DNA from: JBBRNV01 sp038227435
GTDB taxonomy: Bacteria; Patescibacteriota; Minisyncoccia; Phycocordibacterales; CALRBL01
Assembly: GCA_038227435.1 (NCBI GenBank)
Contig: JBBRPW010000006.1
Coordinates: 1 to 28,389 of the forward strand
DNA length: 28,389 bases
Direction: 5' to 3'
How positions within the stretch are numbered: the stretch's first letter is position 1; each line of letters starts with the position of its first letter. The notes under the pieces are model-generated. The model did no database searches. It had not been told where the DNA came from and saw only the letters and a program-made list of their open reading frames with translations. Of this stretch, positions 1-8,613 are shown in pieces. The translations under genes were made by a program, and so were the position numbers.

Positions 1-1604
1 CGAAAGCAGAGTTTTTAGAAGTTCCTATTAAAGTATTAGGAAATGAAGAAATCCCTTTTGAAATTTTAAACTATATTCCCGAGGAATCTGCAGAGCATTA
101 TAAATTTGTTCCACTCGGAGTGCGAAGTGGAGTACTTGAAGTTGGCCTTGTTGAGCCAGATAATATTGAAGCACGTGACGCGCTTAACTTTATTTCTTCA
201 AAAATAAATTTATCGTACAAGATGTTTTTGATCACTGAAGAAGATTTACAAAAGGTACTTCAGATGTATAAAGGTTTGTCTGGTGAAGTAACTAAAGCCC
301 TCGATGATTTAGACTCTCAATTTAGTGATGAAGACGTAGACATTATTAAACCAACCTCTAATAAACCCGGAGTACCAGGAAGACCAGGACAATTTGGTAT
401 ACAAGCTCAAGAAACAACCATTATTGAAGATGCGCCTGTTACAAAAATTGTAGCTACTATTTTACGATATGCCATTGATGGAAATGCGTCCGACGTTCAC
501 ATTGAGCACGTGCGAGATAAAGTACGAGTCCGATTTAGAGTGGACGGTGTTCTCCAAACAAGTTTAGAGCTTCCATCAAAAGTGCACAGTGCTGTTGTTG
601 CGCGTATTAAAATTTTGTCAGATATGAAGCTTGATGAAAAACGAAAGCCGCAAGACGGACGTTTTACAGCTCGTATTGAAGGAAGAAAAGTTGATTTCCG
701 TGTATCTACATTTCCTGCATATTATGGAGAGAAAATTGTAATGCGAATTTTGGATCAAGAAAGAGGAGTGCAAAAATTAGATGATATGGGTATTTCTCCT
801 CGAAATTTAGCGTTAATTAAGGAAGCGATTACAAAACCTTACGGACTAATTTTAATTACAGGTCCTACAGGATCTGGAAAAAGTACAACACTTTATTCAA
901 TGTTGAACGAACTCGACCGAGAGGGAATGAATGTGTTATCACTTGAAGACCCTGTTGAATACAACATCGATGGAGTTTCTCAATCGCAAGTACATCCTGA
1001 AATTGGGTACACTTTTGCAACAGGACTTCGAACTACTCTCCGACAAGACCCAGACGTAATCATGGTGGGGGAGATTCGAGATAAAGAAACGGCACAGCTC
1101 GCCGTACAAGCTGCGCTTACGGGCCACCTTGTGCTTTCAACACTTCACACCAATACATCTATTGGTGCAATTCCTCGTCTTATCGACATGGGAGTAGATC
1201 CTTACCTAATTGCACCGACTCTTATTTTAACAATGGCTCAACGATTGGTGGCAAAAATTTGCCCAGGAACTGGAAAACCTCGTAAAATTGAAGGATCTCT
1301 TAAAATGCTTATCGACAAAGAATTTCAAGGTATTCCCGCAGAATTTAGAAAAGAAATTCCTCCGATGGATGAGGTACTTGAAATTCAACCCACTGACGAA
1401 TGTCCTAAAGGGGTTCGTGGACGTGCTGCGGTATTTGAAGTATTTCATATGAATAAAGATTTAGAAGCTATGATTTTGAAGAGTCCAAACGAAACAGACC
1501 TATTCCCCGTGGCTAGAAAGCAGGGAATGTTTACGATGAAAGAAGACGCATACATGAAAGCGTTAAGAAAAGAAATTCCACTTGAAGAGGTGAATAAATT
1601 ATAA
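1..1604 (+). CDS. pilB: Type IV pilus extension ATPase PilB, 5'-truncated by window edge
   Basis: This is the hexameric cytoplasmic ATPase that powers pilus polymerisation. The reading frame is open from base 3 and runs through the GTG at 120, which encodes an internal valine. The 39 residues before it read like the end of a GspE/PilB N-terminal domain, so the true start lies outside the window. In the visible 533 residues the Walker A GPTGSGKS is near 287-294, the Walker B region (RQDPDVIMVGEIRD) near 347-360, and the His box (STLHTN) near 379-384. The family's C-terminal tetracysteine zinc motif is degenerate: only one Cys remains in each half (KICPG and ECPKG). The gene starts a + strand run followed by a response regulator, pilT and pilC. 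The PilB rather than PilT assignment rests on the N-terminal domain and the DPD Walker B; confidence is high. Confidence 0.95.
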   Translation, partial: KAEFLEVPIKVLGNEEIPFEILNYIPEESAEHYKFVPLGVRSGVLEVGLVEPDNIEARDALNFISSKINLSYKMFLITEEDLQKVLQMYKGLSGEVTKALDDLDSQFSDEDVDIIKPTSNKPGVPGRPGQFGIQAQETTIIEDAPVTKIVATILRYAIDGNASDVHIEHVRDKVRVRFRVDGVLQTSLELPSKVHSAVVARIKILSDMKLDEKRKPQDGRFTARIEGRKVDFRVSTFPAYYGEKIVMRILDQERGVQKLDDMGISPRNLALIKEAITKPYGLILITGPTGSGKSTTLYSMLNELDREGMNVLSLEDPVEYNIDGVSQSQVHPEIGYTFATGLRTTLRQDPDVIMVGEIRDKETAQLAVQAALTGHLVLSTLHTNTSIGAIPRLIDMGVDPYLIAPTLILTMAQRLVAKICPGTGKPRKIEGSLKMLIDKEFQGIPAEFRKEIPPMDEVLEIQPTDECPKGVRGRAAVFEVFHMNKDLEAMILKSPNETDLFPVARKQGMFTMKEDAYMKALRKEIPLEEVNKL

Positions 1605-1636
1605 ACTCTGTTATACTTTAGTTATTAATTACATAT

Positions 1637-2086
1637 ATGGATGCACCTGATACACAACCTGTGAGCACTGAGCAAAATGGAGCAACTCCCAGCTCTAATT
1701 CAAATACATACAAGATTCTTTTAGTAGATGATGATCGTTTTTTACTCGATATGTATGCCTTTAAGTTTAAAAAGAATGGACATACTATTTTTTCAGCAGG
1801 GGATGGAGAAGAAGCATTGAAAAAAATCAAAGAAGGGTTGGAAGTTGATGCAGTACTAATGGATGTAATTATGCCAGGGATGGATGGAATTGGATTGCTT
1901 GAAGAAATTCGAAAAGATAAATTACTTCCTAATGCTGAAATTATCATGTTAACGAATCAGGGGCAGCCGCAAGACATTGAACGCGCACAAGCACTCGGAA
2001 TCTCAGGATATATTATTAAGGCAACCACCATTCCTTCAGAAGTTGTTGCAGAGACAATGAAAATTTTACAGAAAAAGCAAAAATAA
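1637..2086 (+). CDS. Stand-alone response regulator (REC domain) within the pilus locus
   Basis: A single receiver domain of 149 residues with no output domain. The acidic pocket is D31-D33, the phospho-acceptor D76 (VLMDVIMPG), the switch Thr T106 (MLTNQ) and the conserved Lys K128 (IIKAT, with Ala where Pro is usual). About 24 N-terminal residues before the domain are polar and probably disordered. It sits between pilB and pilT, about 30 nt after pilB and 90 nt before pilT, so it is probably co-expressed with them. By analogy with PilG/PilH-type regulators it may adjust extension versus retraction; that role is inference. No histidine kinase is visible in the window. A TATACT box at 1612-1617 could serve as a promoter. 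Confidence 0.9.
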   Translation: MDAPDTQPVSTEQNGATPSSNSNTYKILLVDDDRFLLDMYAFKFKKNGHTIFSAGDGEEALKKIKEGLEVDAVLMDVIMPGMDGIGLLEEIRKDKLLPNAEIIMLTNQGQPQDIERAQALGISGYIIKATTIPSEVVAETMKILQKKQK

Positions 2087-2176
2087 ACTATAATGGTAGG
2101 TAAGAAAGAAATAAGAATTTAAAGTCGGTAGTCGGTAAAAATTACACACAAGTTAACGGTTCTTTAAACACTGAAA

Positions 2177-3304
2177 ATGGATACAAATATACAAAAACAA
2201 AGTGGATCTCAAAATATTGCAGCTGATATTGCGCTCAATTCTTCAACATATCAAAAGGAATTAATCGATCTAATTGAAACGGTAGTTAATCAAGGCGCAT
2301 CTGATTTACACTTATCCGAGGGGCGACATCCAACAATTCGAGTTTCCGGAAGCCTTATTCCGCTTGCTAAAAAAACACCCCTTACCAAAGAAGATACGAT
2401 TGGAATACTTGCTCAAATGACAAAGCCCGGAGACTTGGAATTGTTTATGAAAAATCGGGAACTTGATTTTTCATTCGGCTATTTAGATAAGGTTCGTTTT
2501 CGAGGTAATGCATACTATCAACAAGGACAAGTGGGAATTGCCCTTCGATTAATTCCAAAAGTAATTAAATCGCTTGATGAATTAGGCTTGCCATCAATTT
2601 TAGAAACATTTGCACAAAAGAAACAAGGATTCTTTTTAGTGGTAGGTCCTGTTGGACAAGGAAAAAGTACAACACTAGCTTCGATGATTGAGATTATTAA
2701 TCGATCAAGAGCAGAACATATTGTAACTGTAGAGGATCCGATTGAATATATTTACGAACAAAAAAAATCAATTATTGATCAACGAGAAGTACGATTCGAT
2801 ACAGACTCATTTGAAAATGCGCTGGTAAGTGTGCTCCGTCAAGACGTAAACGTTATTTTGCTTGGTGAGATGCGGGGACACGAAACAATGGCGGCGGCTG
2901 TAACTGCGGCTGAAACAGGACACTTAGTGTTTTCAACACTCCATACTAATAATGCTGCTCAAACAATCGATCGAATTATCGATTCATTTCCCCCAGGACA
3001 ACAAGATCAAATTCGAGTACAGCTCGCAGGAAGCTTAATCGGTGTATTTTCACAACGGTTGTTACCTCGAATTTCAGGAGGATTAATTCCGGCCTACGAA
3101 CTTCTAATTGTAAATAATGCCGTATCAAACTTAATTCGAGAAAAACGAAGTCATGAAATTAATACAGTAATTGAAACTGGTGCAGAATCAGGAATGATTG
3201 ATATGAATCGAATGATCGCCGATCTTGTAAGACGTGGAGAAATTACAATTGAAACCGCATACCTTCATTCATCAAATCCAAAAGTACTTGAAAAACTTCT
3301 GTAA
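2177..3304 (+). CDS. pilT: Type IV pilus retraction ATPase PilT
   Basis: This is the PilT-family motor that depolymerises the pilus and drives twitching or DNA uptake. It has 375 residues, close to the usual 340-375. Order of motifs: an N-terminal PAS-like domain with the ASDLHL signature (residues 41-46), Walker A GPVGQGKS (157-164, with Val and Gln in place of the common Thr and Ser), the Asp box around TVEDPIEY (184-191), Walker B LRQDVNVILLGEMR (220-233), the His box STLHTNN (253-259), and the PilT-specific C-terminal motif seen as AVSNLIRE (315-322; consensus AIRNLIRE). The last motif separates it from PilB. It lies in one direction with pilB and pilC. Confidence 0.95.
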   Translation: MDTNIQKQSGSQNIAADIALNSSTYQKELIDLIETVVNQGASDLHLSEGRHPTIRVSGSLIPLAKKTPLTKEDTIGILAQMTKPGDLELFMKNRELDFSFGYLDKVRFRGNAYYQQGQVGIALRLIPKVIKSLDELGLPSILETFAQKKQGFFLVVGPVGQGKSTTLASMIEIINRSRAEHIVTVEDPIEYIYEQKKSIIDQREVRFDTDSFENALVSVLRQDVNVILLGEMRGHETMAAAVTAAETGHLVFSTLHTNNAAQTIDRIIDSFPPGQQDQIRVQLAGSLIGVFSQRLLPRISGGLIPAYELLIVNNAVSNLIREKRSHEINTVIETGAESGMIDMNRMIADLVRRGEITIETAYLHSSNPKVLEKLL

Positions 3305-3351
3305 TTTTTACTGCTCTTACCACTTTTCTAAATTGTATTGGCGTGAGAGAA

Positions 3352-3357
3352 TAAAAT
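3352..3357 (+). promoter_or_regulatory. -10-like box TAAAAT before pilC
   Basis: TAAAAT ends 7 nt before the A of the pilC ATG at 3364, so a transcript starting at the normal distance would begin at the start codon itself. No convincing -35 box is visible. The same geometry recurs before seven other genes in the window. Confidence 0.45.
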
Positions 3358-3363
3358 ATAACT

Positions 3364-4575
3364 ATGCTATTTAATTATAAAGCAATTGATACAGACGGAT
3401 CAGAGAAAACAGGATCAATTGACGCTGTTAATGTTGACGTTGCAATTAACTCGCTCCAACATCGAAATTTAATTATTTCATCGATTAAATCAGCAGAAGC
3501 TGATAGCGCACTTTTAAATTTCAACCTTACTTTTTTTGATAGTGTTTCAAATAAAGAAATTGTTATTTTGTCGCGTCAGATGGCAACGCTTTTTACAGCG
3601 CAGGTTTCTGCTCTCCGAATTTTTAGATTGTTAGGCGCAGAAAATGAAAGCCGACTGTTGCGGGTAACATTGGCAAATATCGCCGATGATTTACAGGGAG
3701 GACTTTCAATTTCAAAATCACTTGCAAAATACCCAAAAGTGTTTTCTCCATTCTATGTGAACATGGTGAAATCAGGAGAGGAATCCGGACGTCTCGATCA
3801 AACCTTTACATATCTTGCAGATTACCTTGATCGAAACTATGCAGTAAGCTCAAAGGCTAAAAATGCCCTTATTTATCCTGCTTTCGTGGTGTTTACGTTT
3901 ATGGCTGTAATGGTACTTATGCTTACTTTGGTTATCCCTAAAATTAGTGCAATTTTGACCGACTCAGGTCAAAAAGTGCCCTTGTACACTGCTTTTGTAA
4001 TCGGAATGAGCAATTTGCTTGTAAACTATGGTTTATATGTTCTAGGTTTAATTATTGTGGCTTTAGTCTTTGTATTTCGATATTCAAAAACAAAAAGCGG
4101 ATCAGATCGTTTATCTGAAATTAAACTATCGATTCCATATGTTGGATCACTTTTTAAAAAATTATACTTGTCACGAATTGCCGATAACATGAACACCATG
4201 CTCCAAAGTGGAATTCCAATGGTTCGGGTAATCGAGCTTACTTCTGACGTAGTAGATAATAAAATTTATGAAAATCTATTAGGAGATGTATTAAATGCTG
4301 TTAAGGGTGGAACTGCGGTGTCAGAGGCCATGGCAAAGCATAATAAATATATTCCTGGAATTATGACTCAAATGATGAAAATTGGAGAAGAAACGGGGGA
4401 ATTGGGATCTATTTTAGATACACTCGCAAAGTTCTATCAACGTGAGGTGGTAAATGCGGTAGACACTTTAGTTGATTTGATTGAACCTATTATGATTGTG
4501 GCGCTTGGGCTTGGAGTAGGATTCCTGCTCGCATCCGTGCTTATTCCGATCTATAACATCACTTCATCTATCTAG
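3364..4575 (+). CDS. pilC: Type IV pilus inner-membrane platform protein PilC
   Basis: PilC/GspF-family polytopic protein that couples the PilB and PilT motors to pilin insertion or removal. It has 403 residues, the usual length. Two T2SSF domains are visible, each with the characteristic acidic motif (GEESGRL near residue 139 and GEETGEL near residue 340). Hydrophobic segments lie near residues 172-195 and 215-240 and at the C-terminus near 375-400. The N-terminal start (LFNYKAIDTDGSEKTGSIDA) matches the family opening, which supports ATG 3364. It follows pilT by about 60 nt and precedes the pilins. Confidence 0.95.
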   Translation: MLFNYKAIDTDGSEKTGSIDAVNVDVAINSLQHRNLIISSIKSAEADSALLNFNLTFFDSVSNKEIVILSRQMATLFTAQVSALRIFRLLGAENESRLLRVTLANIADDLQGGLSISKSLAKYPKVFSPFYVNMVKSGEESGRLDQTFTYLADYLDRNYAVSSKAKNALIYPAFVVFTFMAVMVLMLTLVIPKISAILTDSGQKVPLYTAFVIGMSNLLVNYGLYVLGLIIVALVFVFRYSKTKSGSDRLSEIKLSIPYVGSLFKKLYLSRIADNMNTMLQSGIPMVRVIELTSDVVDNKIYENLLGDVLNAVKGGTAVSEAMAKHNKYIPGIMTQMMKIGEETGELGSILDTLAKFYQREVVNAVDTLVDLIEPIMIVALGLGVGFLLASVLIPIYNITSSI

Positions 4576-4681
4576 TTGTCCACACTCTCTCTATAAGAAG
4601 CCATGTTTCTAAGCTATAATTAAACACAGATGGATGAGAGTTTTCTCTATCATCATTATTATTAAGTATTTATTCATACAA

Positions 4682-5134
4682 ATGACAAAATTTAACAAAG
4701 GTTTCACCCTTATCGAACTTCTCGTGGTGATCGCTATCATCGGTATTCTTTCATCGGTGGTACTGGCTTCACTTAACACAGCTCGAGCTAAAGGTGCAGA
4801 CGCAGCTGTAAAATCAGCTATGGCAAGCTTCCGTTCTCAAGCAGCGCTTTATTACGATACAGCTGCACAAAGTTATGGAACAGGGTATGGACCTGGTGCA
4901 TGTGTGAGTGCAACAAATGTTACTGTATTCGGTACAACTTCATCAGCATCAATCGTTACAAACATCAACAGTAATGCTGGATCAGCATCACAGTGTATGT
5001 CAATAGCGGCTACAGGTTTCATTATGATTACACCACTTAAAGGAGGAGGAAACTGGTGTGTTGATGCAAACAATGCGGTTGCAACATCAGCTGCTACTAT
5101 CGCTGCTGGAGCAACATACATGGCTTGTCAGTAA
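4682..5134 (+). CDS. Type IV prepilin (candidate major pilin, copy 1)
   Basis: A secreted structural subunit of the pilus, 150 residues from the start chosen here. The class III leader is MTKFNKG, followed by the cleavage site G|F and the hydrophobic helix FTLIELLVVIAIIGILSSVV with Glu at mature position 5. An in-frame ATG at 4634 would add 16 residues with an unusual hydrophobic stretch before the leader, so ATG 4682 is preferred. The C-terminal half is small-residue rich with four cysteines, including a WCVD...AC pair near the end that could form a disulfide. A TATAAT box at 4615-4620 would give a leader of about 55 nt. The gene ends in a strong terminator. Its first 72 shared bases are identical to those of the next pilin. 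Confidence 0.9.
   Translation: MTKFNKGFTLIELLVVIAIIGILSSVVLASLNTARAKGADAAVKSAMASFRSQAALYYDTAAQSYGTGYGPGACVSATNVTVFGTTSSASIVTNINSNAGSASQCMSIAATGFIMITPLKGGGNWCVDANNAVATSAATIAAGATYMACQ
4693..4764 (+). repeat. 72-bp perfect direct repeat, copy 1 (pilin helix)
   Basis: Bases 4693-4764 are identical to 5317-5388. They encode the end of the leader and the N-terminal helix of the two adjacent pilins, including every synonymous position. The flanking bases mismatch at both ends. Confidence 0.95.
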
Positions 5135-5161
5135 TCATTATCAAACAGCTTTGCACAAAAG

Positions 5162-5187
5162 AAACCGCCAGATGGCGGTTTTTTTAT
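5162..5187 (+). terminator. Intrinsic terminator after pilin copy 1
   Basis: AACCGCC / GGCGGTT stem with an AGAT loop, followed directly by a run of seven or more T. It lies about 28 nt after the pilin stop and probably separates this gene's transcript from the next pilin. Confidence 0.92.
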
Positions 5188-5299
5188 TTTCAAATTTATG
5201 AATAGAATTCACAGCTTATGCACATACAAATGAAAAAATGCGTGATAATATAGAAGTACTAATTTTTATTCCTAGAACCTAAAGTAATTTTCATCTTTT

Positions 5300-5794
5300 A
5301 TGACTCATGTAAATAATAACAAAGGTTTCACCCTTATCGAACTTCTCGTGGTGATCGCTATCATCGGTATTCTTTCATCGGTGGTACTTTCCAATCTTAC
5401 AACTGCAAGAAGTAAAGGAAATGATGCTGCGATTAAAGCCCAGTTTGCTCAAATGAGAACTTCGGCAGAAATTTATTATTCAAACTATGGAACTTATGGA
5501 GGGACAACTACTGCTTCTGGGTTTACACCTGTTGTGAGTTCATCAACATGCCTGGCATTAGGAACTGTGTTTAATTCAACTGATGGTATTGGACGCCTGA
5601 CAATAAATGCAGAAGCTAATAGTGATTTTTCACCAACATGGGTATCAACATGTGCTCTAGGAAATAAAAATAATGATAGTTGGGCAATCTCGACGCCTTT
5701 AAAAAGTGGAGTTTCTTGGTGTGTAGACTCAACAGGCGCGTCTCGTGCTGGAACATCAACCGGTGGTTTTACATCTCCCGCAATTTGCAGTTAG
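5300..5794 (+). CDS. Type IV prepilin (candidate major pilin, copy 2)
   Basis: A 164-residue prepilin with leader MTHVNNNKG, cleavage at G|F, Glu5 and the same N-terminal helix as the previous pilin. The two proteins are identical across the helix but differ through most of the globular domain, apart from a shared C-terminal pattern SWCVDS...C. It is preceded by a terminator and by an A+T-rich spacer with a TAATAT box near 5246, so it probably has its own promoter and a leader of about 45 nt. The pair looks like a duplicated pilin whose C-terminal domain has diverged. Which copy is the main filament subunit cannot be decided from the sequence. Confidence 0.9.
   Translation: MTHVNNNKGFTLIELLVVIAIIGILSSVVLSNLTTARSKGNDAAIKAQFAQMRTSAEIYYSNYGTYGGTTTASGFTPVVSSSTCLALGTVFNSTDGIGRLTINAEANSDFSPTWVSTCALGNKNNDSWAISTPLKSGVSWCVDSTGASRAGTSTGGFTSPAICS
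5317..5388 (+). repeat. 72-bp perfect direct repeat, copy 2 (pilin helix)
   Basis: Identical to 4693-4764. See the finding on gene conversion between pilins. Confidence 0.95.
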
Positions 5795-5855
5795 TTTTCT
5801 TAGAGCTCACAAAGAATTAACAGATTAGCGTTTGGTAAATTATTTTTTATTGCGG

Positions 5856-5861
5856 TACAAT
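5856..5861 (+). promoter_or_regulatory. -10 box TACAAT before the third pilin
   Basis: TACAAT ends 7 nt before the ATG at 5868, with a possible -35 TTGGTA at 5832-5837 (18-bp spacer). The position implies a leaderless mRNA and supports ATG 5868 over an in-frame ATG at 5832, which would lie upstream of the promoter. Confidence 0.55.
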
Positions 5862-5867
5862 ATACAT

Positions 5868-6326
5868 ATGAAATTTTCCTCACAATTGCAAAATGGCAGA
5901 CAAAATAAAGCCTTTACTCTTATTGAACTTCTCGTTTCTATTGCCATCATTGCACTTTTAACAAGTATTGTATTTGCATCACTTAGTTCGGCGCGGGCTA
6001 GATCGCGCGACGGAAAAAGAATTTCTGATATTAAACAAATTCAACTTGGTCTTGAGAATTATTTTGACGTATGTAAACAATATCCAGCTGATTTTGCAGT
6101 ACTAACTTCCGGCGGAACATGTGTTGGAGGAAGCGGAACGTTTAGTGCTATCCTCCCTTCAATGCCCAAAGATCCGAAAAATAACAATCTTTACGCATAC
6201 AACTGTCCATCTCCATATAACGCTTTCAGTCTTCAAGCTCAATTAGAACAGTATAATAACGTCTTAGAATCGGATGCTAATACCACAAACACTGGGCAAC
6301 TTCTTTACGACATATCCGGTCAATAA
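5868..6326 (+). CDS. Type IV pilin-like protein, GspG/PilE-type
   Basis: A 152-residue prepilin with a longer polar leader ending QNKA and cleavage at A|F, then FTLIELLVSIAIIALLTS with Glu5. After the helix comes the CPR-typical stretch SSARARSRDGKRISDIKQIQ, then a YPADF loop and a PKDPKNN segment. This order resembles GspG-type pseudopilins and PilE-like minor pilins. Four cysteines could form two disulfides. ATG 5868 is chosen because a -10 box lies immediately upstream. It precedes pilD by only 14 nt and is probably in one transcript with it. Whether it is a filament or minor subunit is unknown. Confidence 0.88.
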   Translation: MKFSSQLQNGRQNKAFTLIELLVSIAIIALLTSIVFASLSSARARSRDGKRISDIKQIQLGLENYFDVCKQYPADFAVLTSGGTCVGGSGTFSAILPSMPKDPKNNNLYAYNCPSPYNAFSLQAQLEQYNNVLESDANTTNTGQLLYDISGQ

Positions 6327-6340
6327 ATAATGTACATAAT

Positions 6341-7201
6341 ATGGAAACACTTTTAGGATTATTTGTTCTTTTATTCGGAATCATTATTGGAAGTTTTTTA
6401 AATGTGGTTGCTTTACGTTTTAATACGGGGCGTTCAATTAATGGTAGATCATTTTGCTTTACCTGCAGTACAAATTTAAAATGGTTTGAACTCATTCCAG
6501 TACTTAGCTACGTAATTCAACACGGTAAATGTAATCATTGTAGTGCAAAAATATCTCCTCAATATCCTATTGTTGAATTTGTAACAGGAATATTGTTTGT
6601 TCTTATTGCATATATTGAAACACAAAACTTTTCTTTTCTTACACAATATTCACTTCTCTCTACATTTTTCTATTGGCTCGTTGCCTGCATATTAATAGTA
6701 ATAAGTGTTTACGATATAAAGCATAAAATTATTCCAGATTCACTTTCATATAGCTTCGCAGTAATAGCACTGCTTCGCCTCATTCTTTTATATGGATCAA
6801 CACTTCTTAGTACACACGCTATTTATTTATTAGCAGGTCCAATATTGTTTTTACCATTTTGTTTTCTGTGGCTCGTTTCTAAAGGAACTTGGATGGGTTT
6901 GGGGGATGCAAAATTAGCACTCGGCATCGGTTGGTTACTTGGAATAGTATACGGGCTTTCTGCCCTGGCATTAGCCTTTTGGATAGGAACAGGAGTGATG
7001 GTACTTGTTCTTATTTATCAACATCTTATGCATCATATAAAACGCCGAGCGCGTCTTAAAGTTCGAAAAGATGGAGAAGTACCACTTACATTTAAAAGTG
7101 AAATTCCATTCGCTCCATTTTTAATTATCGGAACCTTAATTGTATACATGTTTAATTTCGATGTTTTAAATATCGGCGCATTTATGAGTATGATTCAATA
7201 A
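6341..7201 (+). CDS. pilD: Prepilin peptidase / N-methyltransferase PilD
   Basis: A membrane aspartic protease (peptidase family A24) that cuts the class III leader of all the pilins here and methylates the new N-terminal Phe. It has 286 residues with about seven to eight hydrophobic segments. The N-terminal methyltransferase-type domain starts with GSFLNVVALR (17-26) and carries the two zinc CxxC pairs C39/C42 and C64/C67. The two catalytic aspartates are D125 (YDIKHKIIPD) and D189 (GLGDAK). All key residues are present, so the enzyme should be active for both steps. It lies amid its substrates' genes. Confidence 0.96.
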   Translation: METLLGLFVLLFGIIIGSFLNVVALRFNTGRSINGRSFCFTCSTNLKWFELIPVLSYVIQHGKCNHCSAKISPQYPIVEFVTGILFVLIAYIETQNFSFLTQYSLLSTFFYWLVACILIVISVYDIKHKIIPDSLSYSFAVIALLRLILLYGSTLLSTHAIYLLAGPILFLPFCFLWLVSKGTWMGLGDAKLALGIGWLLGIVYGLSALALAFWIGTGVMVLVLIYQHLMHHIKRRARLKVRKDGEVPLTFKSEIPFAPFLIIGTLIVYMFNFDVLNIGAFMSMIQ

Positions 7202-7235
7202 AAAATAATGTAGTTCAAATAAAATAAATAAAAAA

Positions 7236-7946
7236 GTGAAACGGACATTTACAAAACTAAGTAGGAGATTGAATAAAAATAGTCAGGGAGGATTTTCTTT
7301 GGCTGAACTTGTGGTGGTTGTAGCCATTTTTATTATGATTACCAGTGCAATTCTTATTCGTCAAAATACATTCTCAAGCGACATCTCACTTACTAACTTA
7401 GCTTATCAAATTGGTTTATCAATTCGGCAGGCACAAGTATATGGGCTTAGTGTGCGAGGTACACAGATAGATTCCTCAAACACTTCATTTAATGCTGCGT
7501 ATGGAATTAACTTCAATGCAGCAAATAAAACAACATATATATTTTACGGAGATCTCGACACTGATGGTTTATATGTTGCTGAAAATGATAAAGCAATTTC
7601 TAATAATATTTTAGCAAAAGGAGACACCATTCAAAACGCTTGTATTGTTGGTTCAAAAGAACCCCTAACTTGCTTTACTGGGTATAGCGGTGTAGGAGGA
7701 AATTTAGCCCAACAAATTTCTGGAGGTCTGGACTCGATTGATATTACGTTTAAACGACCAAACCCCGACGCAATTATAAATGGAACCTCACTAACTAACG
7801 GACCAACTTCAGGAGCCACTCGAGCATACATTTCTGTTCAATCTGCTAATAAAACAAAAATAAAATGCATTAACATTTATGCTACTGGGCAAATTTCCGT
7901 AATTGATCCTGTTCAAACAGATTATTGGGGAGTGATTTGTCAGTAA
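7236..7946 (+). CDS. Minor pilin, GspH/FimT-like
   Basis: A 236-residue prepilin starting with GTG. The leader ends NSQGG and is followed by FSLAELVVVVAIFIMITSAI, with Glu5 of the mature helix. After the helix a QIGLSIRQAQVYGLSVRG segment matches the family pattern of GspH/FimT minor pilins, which prime pilus assembly. The C-terminal domain has paired cysteines. The GTG start gives the correct leader length; no ATG is available nearby. It follows pilD by 34 nt. The subtype rests on the post-helix pattern and on its place first in a set of four minor pilins, as in FimT-PilV-PilW-PilX clusters. Confidence 0.85.
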   Translation: MKRTFTKLSRRLNKNSQGGFSLAELVVVVAIFIMITSAILIRQNTFSSDISLTNLAYQIGLSIRQAQVYGLSVRGTQIDSSNTSFNAAYGINFNAANKTTYIFYGDLDTDGLYVAENDKAISNNILAKGDTIQNACIVGSKEPLTCFTGYSGVGGNLAQQISGGLDSIDITFKRPNPDAIINGTSLTNGPTSGATRAYISVQSANKTKIKCINIYATGQISVIDPVQTDYWGVICQ

Positions 7947-8020
7947 TTAATAATAAGTTTCGATACGTAAGATTTATTTATGGTTACGCATTGTTCTTTA
8001 AATGATATGATAAAAGAAAA

Positions 8021-8026
8021 TATTAT
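8021..8026 (+). promoter_or_regulatory. -10 box TATTAT before the GspJ/PilW-like gene
   Basis: TATTAT ends exactly 7 nt before ATG 8033, which suggests an internal leaderless promoter inside the pilin cluster. The spacer from the previous stop is 86 nt, long enough to hold a promoter. No clear -35 box. Confidence 0.45.
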
Positions 8027-8032
8027 TGCGAT

Positions 8033-8605
8033 ATGAAATATACTTTTTTTAAAAATAAAGCGAATATTAAAAAAATGAATTCACCACAAAGTGGATTTAC
8101 TCTCATTGAGCTCATGGTTGCCACAACAATTTTTATCATTGTGATGGTGGTAGCGGTTGGATCAATTTTAAGCATTGTTGATGCAAATAGAAAATCACAA
8201 GCCTTAAATTCGGTGATTAACAACCTTAACTTTGCAGTTGAAAGTATGACAAGAGATATTAGAACTGGAAAAGATTATTCTGTATCAACTACGGTTGTTA
8301 GAAATGATACCATCACCTTTAGTAATTCAGCAGGGCAAACTGTTGTGTATTCAATTGCAAACCAAGCTGGTTCAGAAAGTGATTTTGTAATTAGAAAAAC
8401 TCCTCCCGGGGGAGTAGCCCAAGATTTTACTTCTCCTGAAGTAAAAATTACTTCACTCGGCTTCACTTTAACTGGGGCAGGTTCTGGGGACGGTCAGCCT
8501 AAAGTGCTCATTCTAATTAAGGGATATGCGGGGATAAAGCAAAAAATTAGGTCGTATTTTACAATTCAAACACTGGTTTCTCAGCGATTGCTTGATAATA
8601 GTTAA
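8033..8605 (+). CDS. Minor pilin, GspJ/PilW-like
   Basis: A 190-residue prepilin. The class III motif is SPQSG|FTLIELMVATTIFIIVMVV with Glu5. The post-helix region SQALNSVINNLNFAVESMTRDIRTG is the typical GspJ/PilW pattern. ATG 8033 gives a 21-residue leader and sits at the leaderless position relative to a -10 box; ATG 8075 would give a shorter, more usual leader and cannot be excluded. It is followed after 8 nt by the next minor pilin. Likely role: part of the tip or priming complex of the pilus. No cysteines are seen, unlike the major pilins. Confidence 0.85.
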   Translation: MKYTFFKNKANIKKMNSPQSGFTLIELMVATTIFIIVMVVAVGSILSIVDANRKSQALNSVINNLNFAVESMTRDIRTGKDYSVSTTVVRNDTITFSNSAGQTVVYSIANQAGSESDFVIRKTPPGGVAQDFTSPEVKITSLGFTLTGAGSGDGQPKVLILIKGYAGIKQKIRSYFTIQTLVSQRLLDNS

Positions 8606-8613
8606 ACATTTTT

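Noticed and set aside
120..122. GTG 120 as the start of pilB
   Set aside because: The frame is open to the window edge and encodes PilB N-terminal domain sequence before this codon.
4634..4681. In-frame extension of the first pilin to ATG 4634
   Set aside because: It would place a hydrophobic stretch before the class III leader; MTKFNKG|F from ATG 4682 is the normal form.
7631..7831. Minus-strand open frames within the pilin, ligA, gatA and island genes
   Set aside because: They are shadows of clear + strand genes, with no recognisable domains or promoters.
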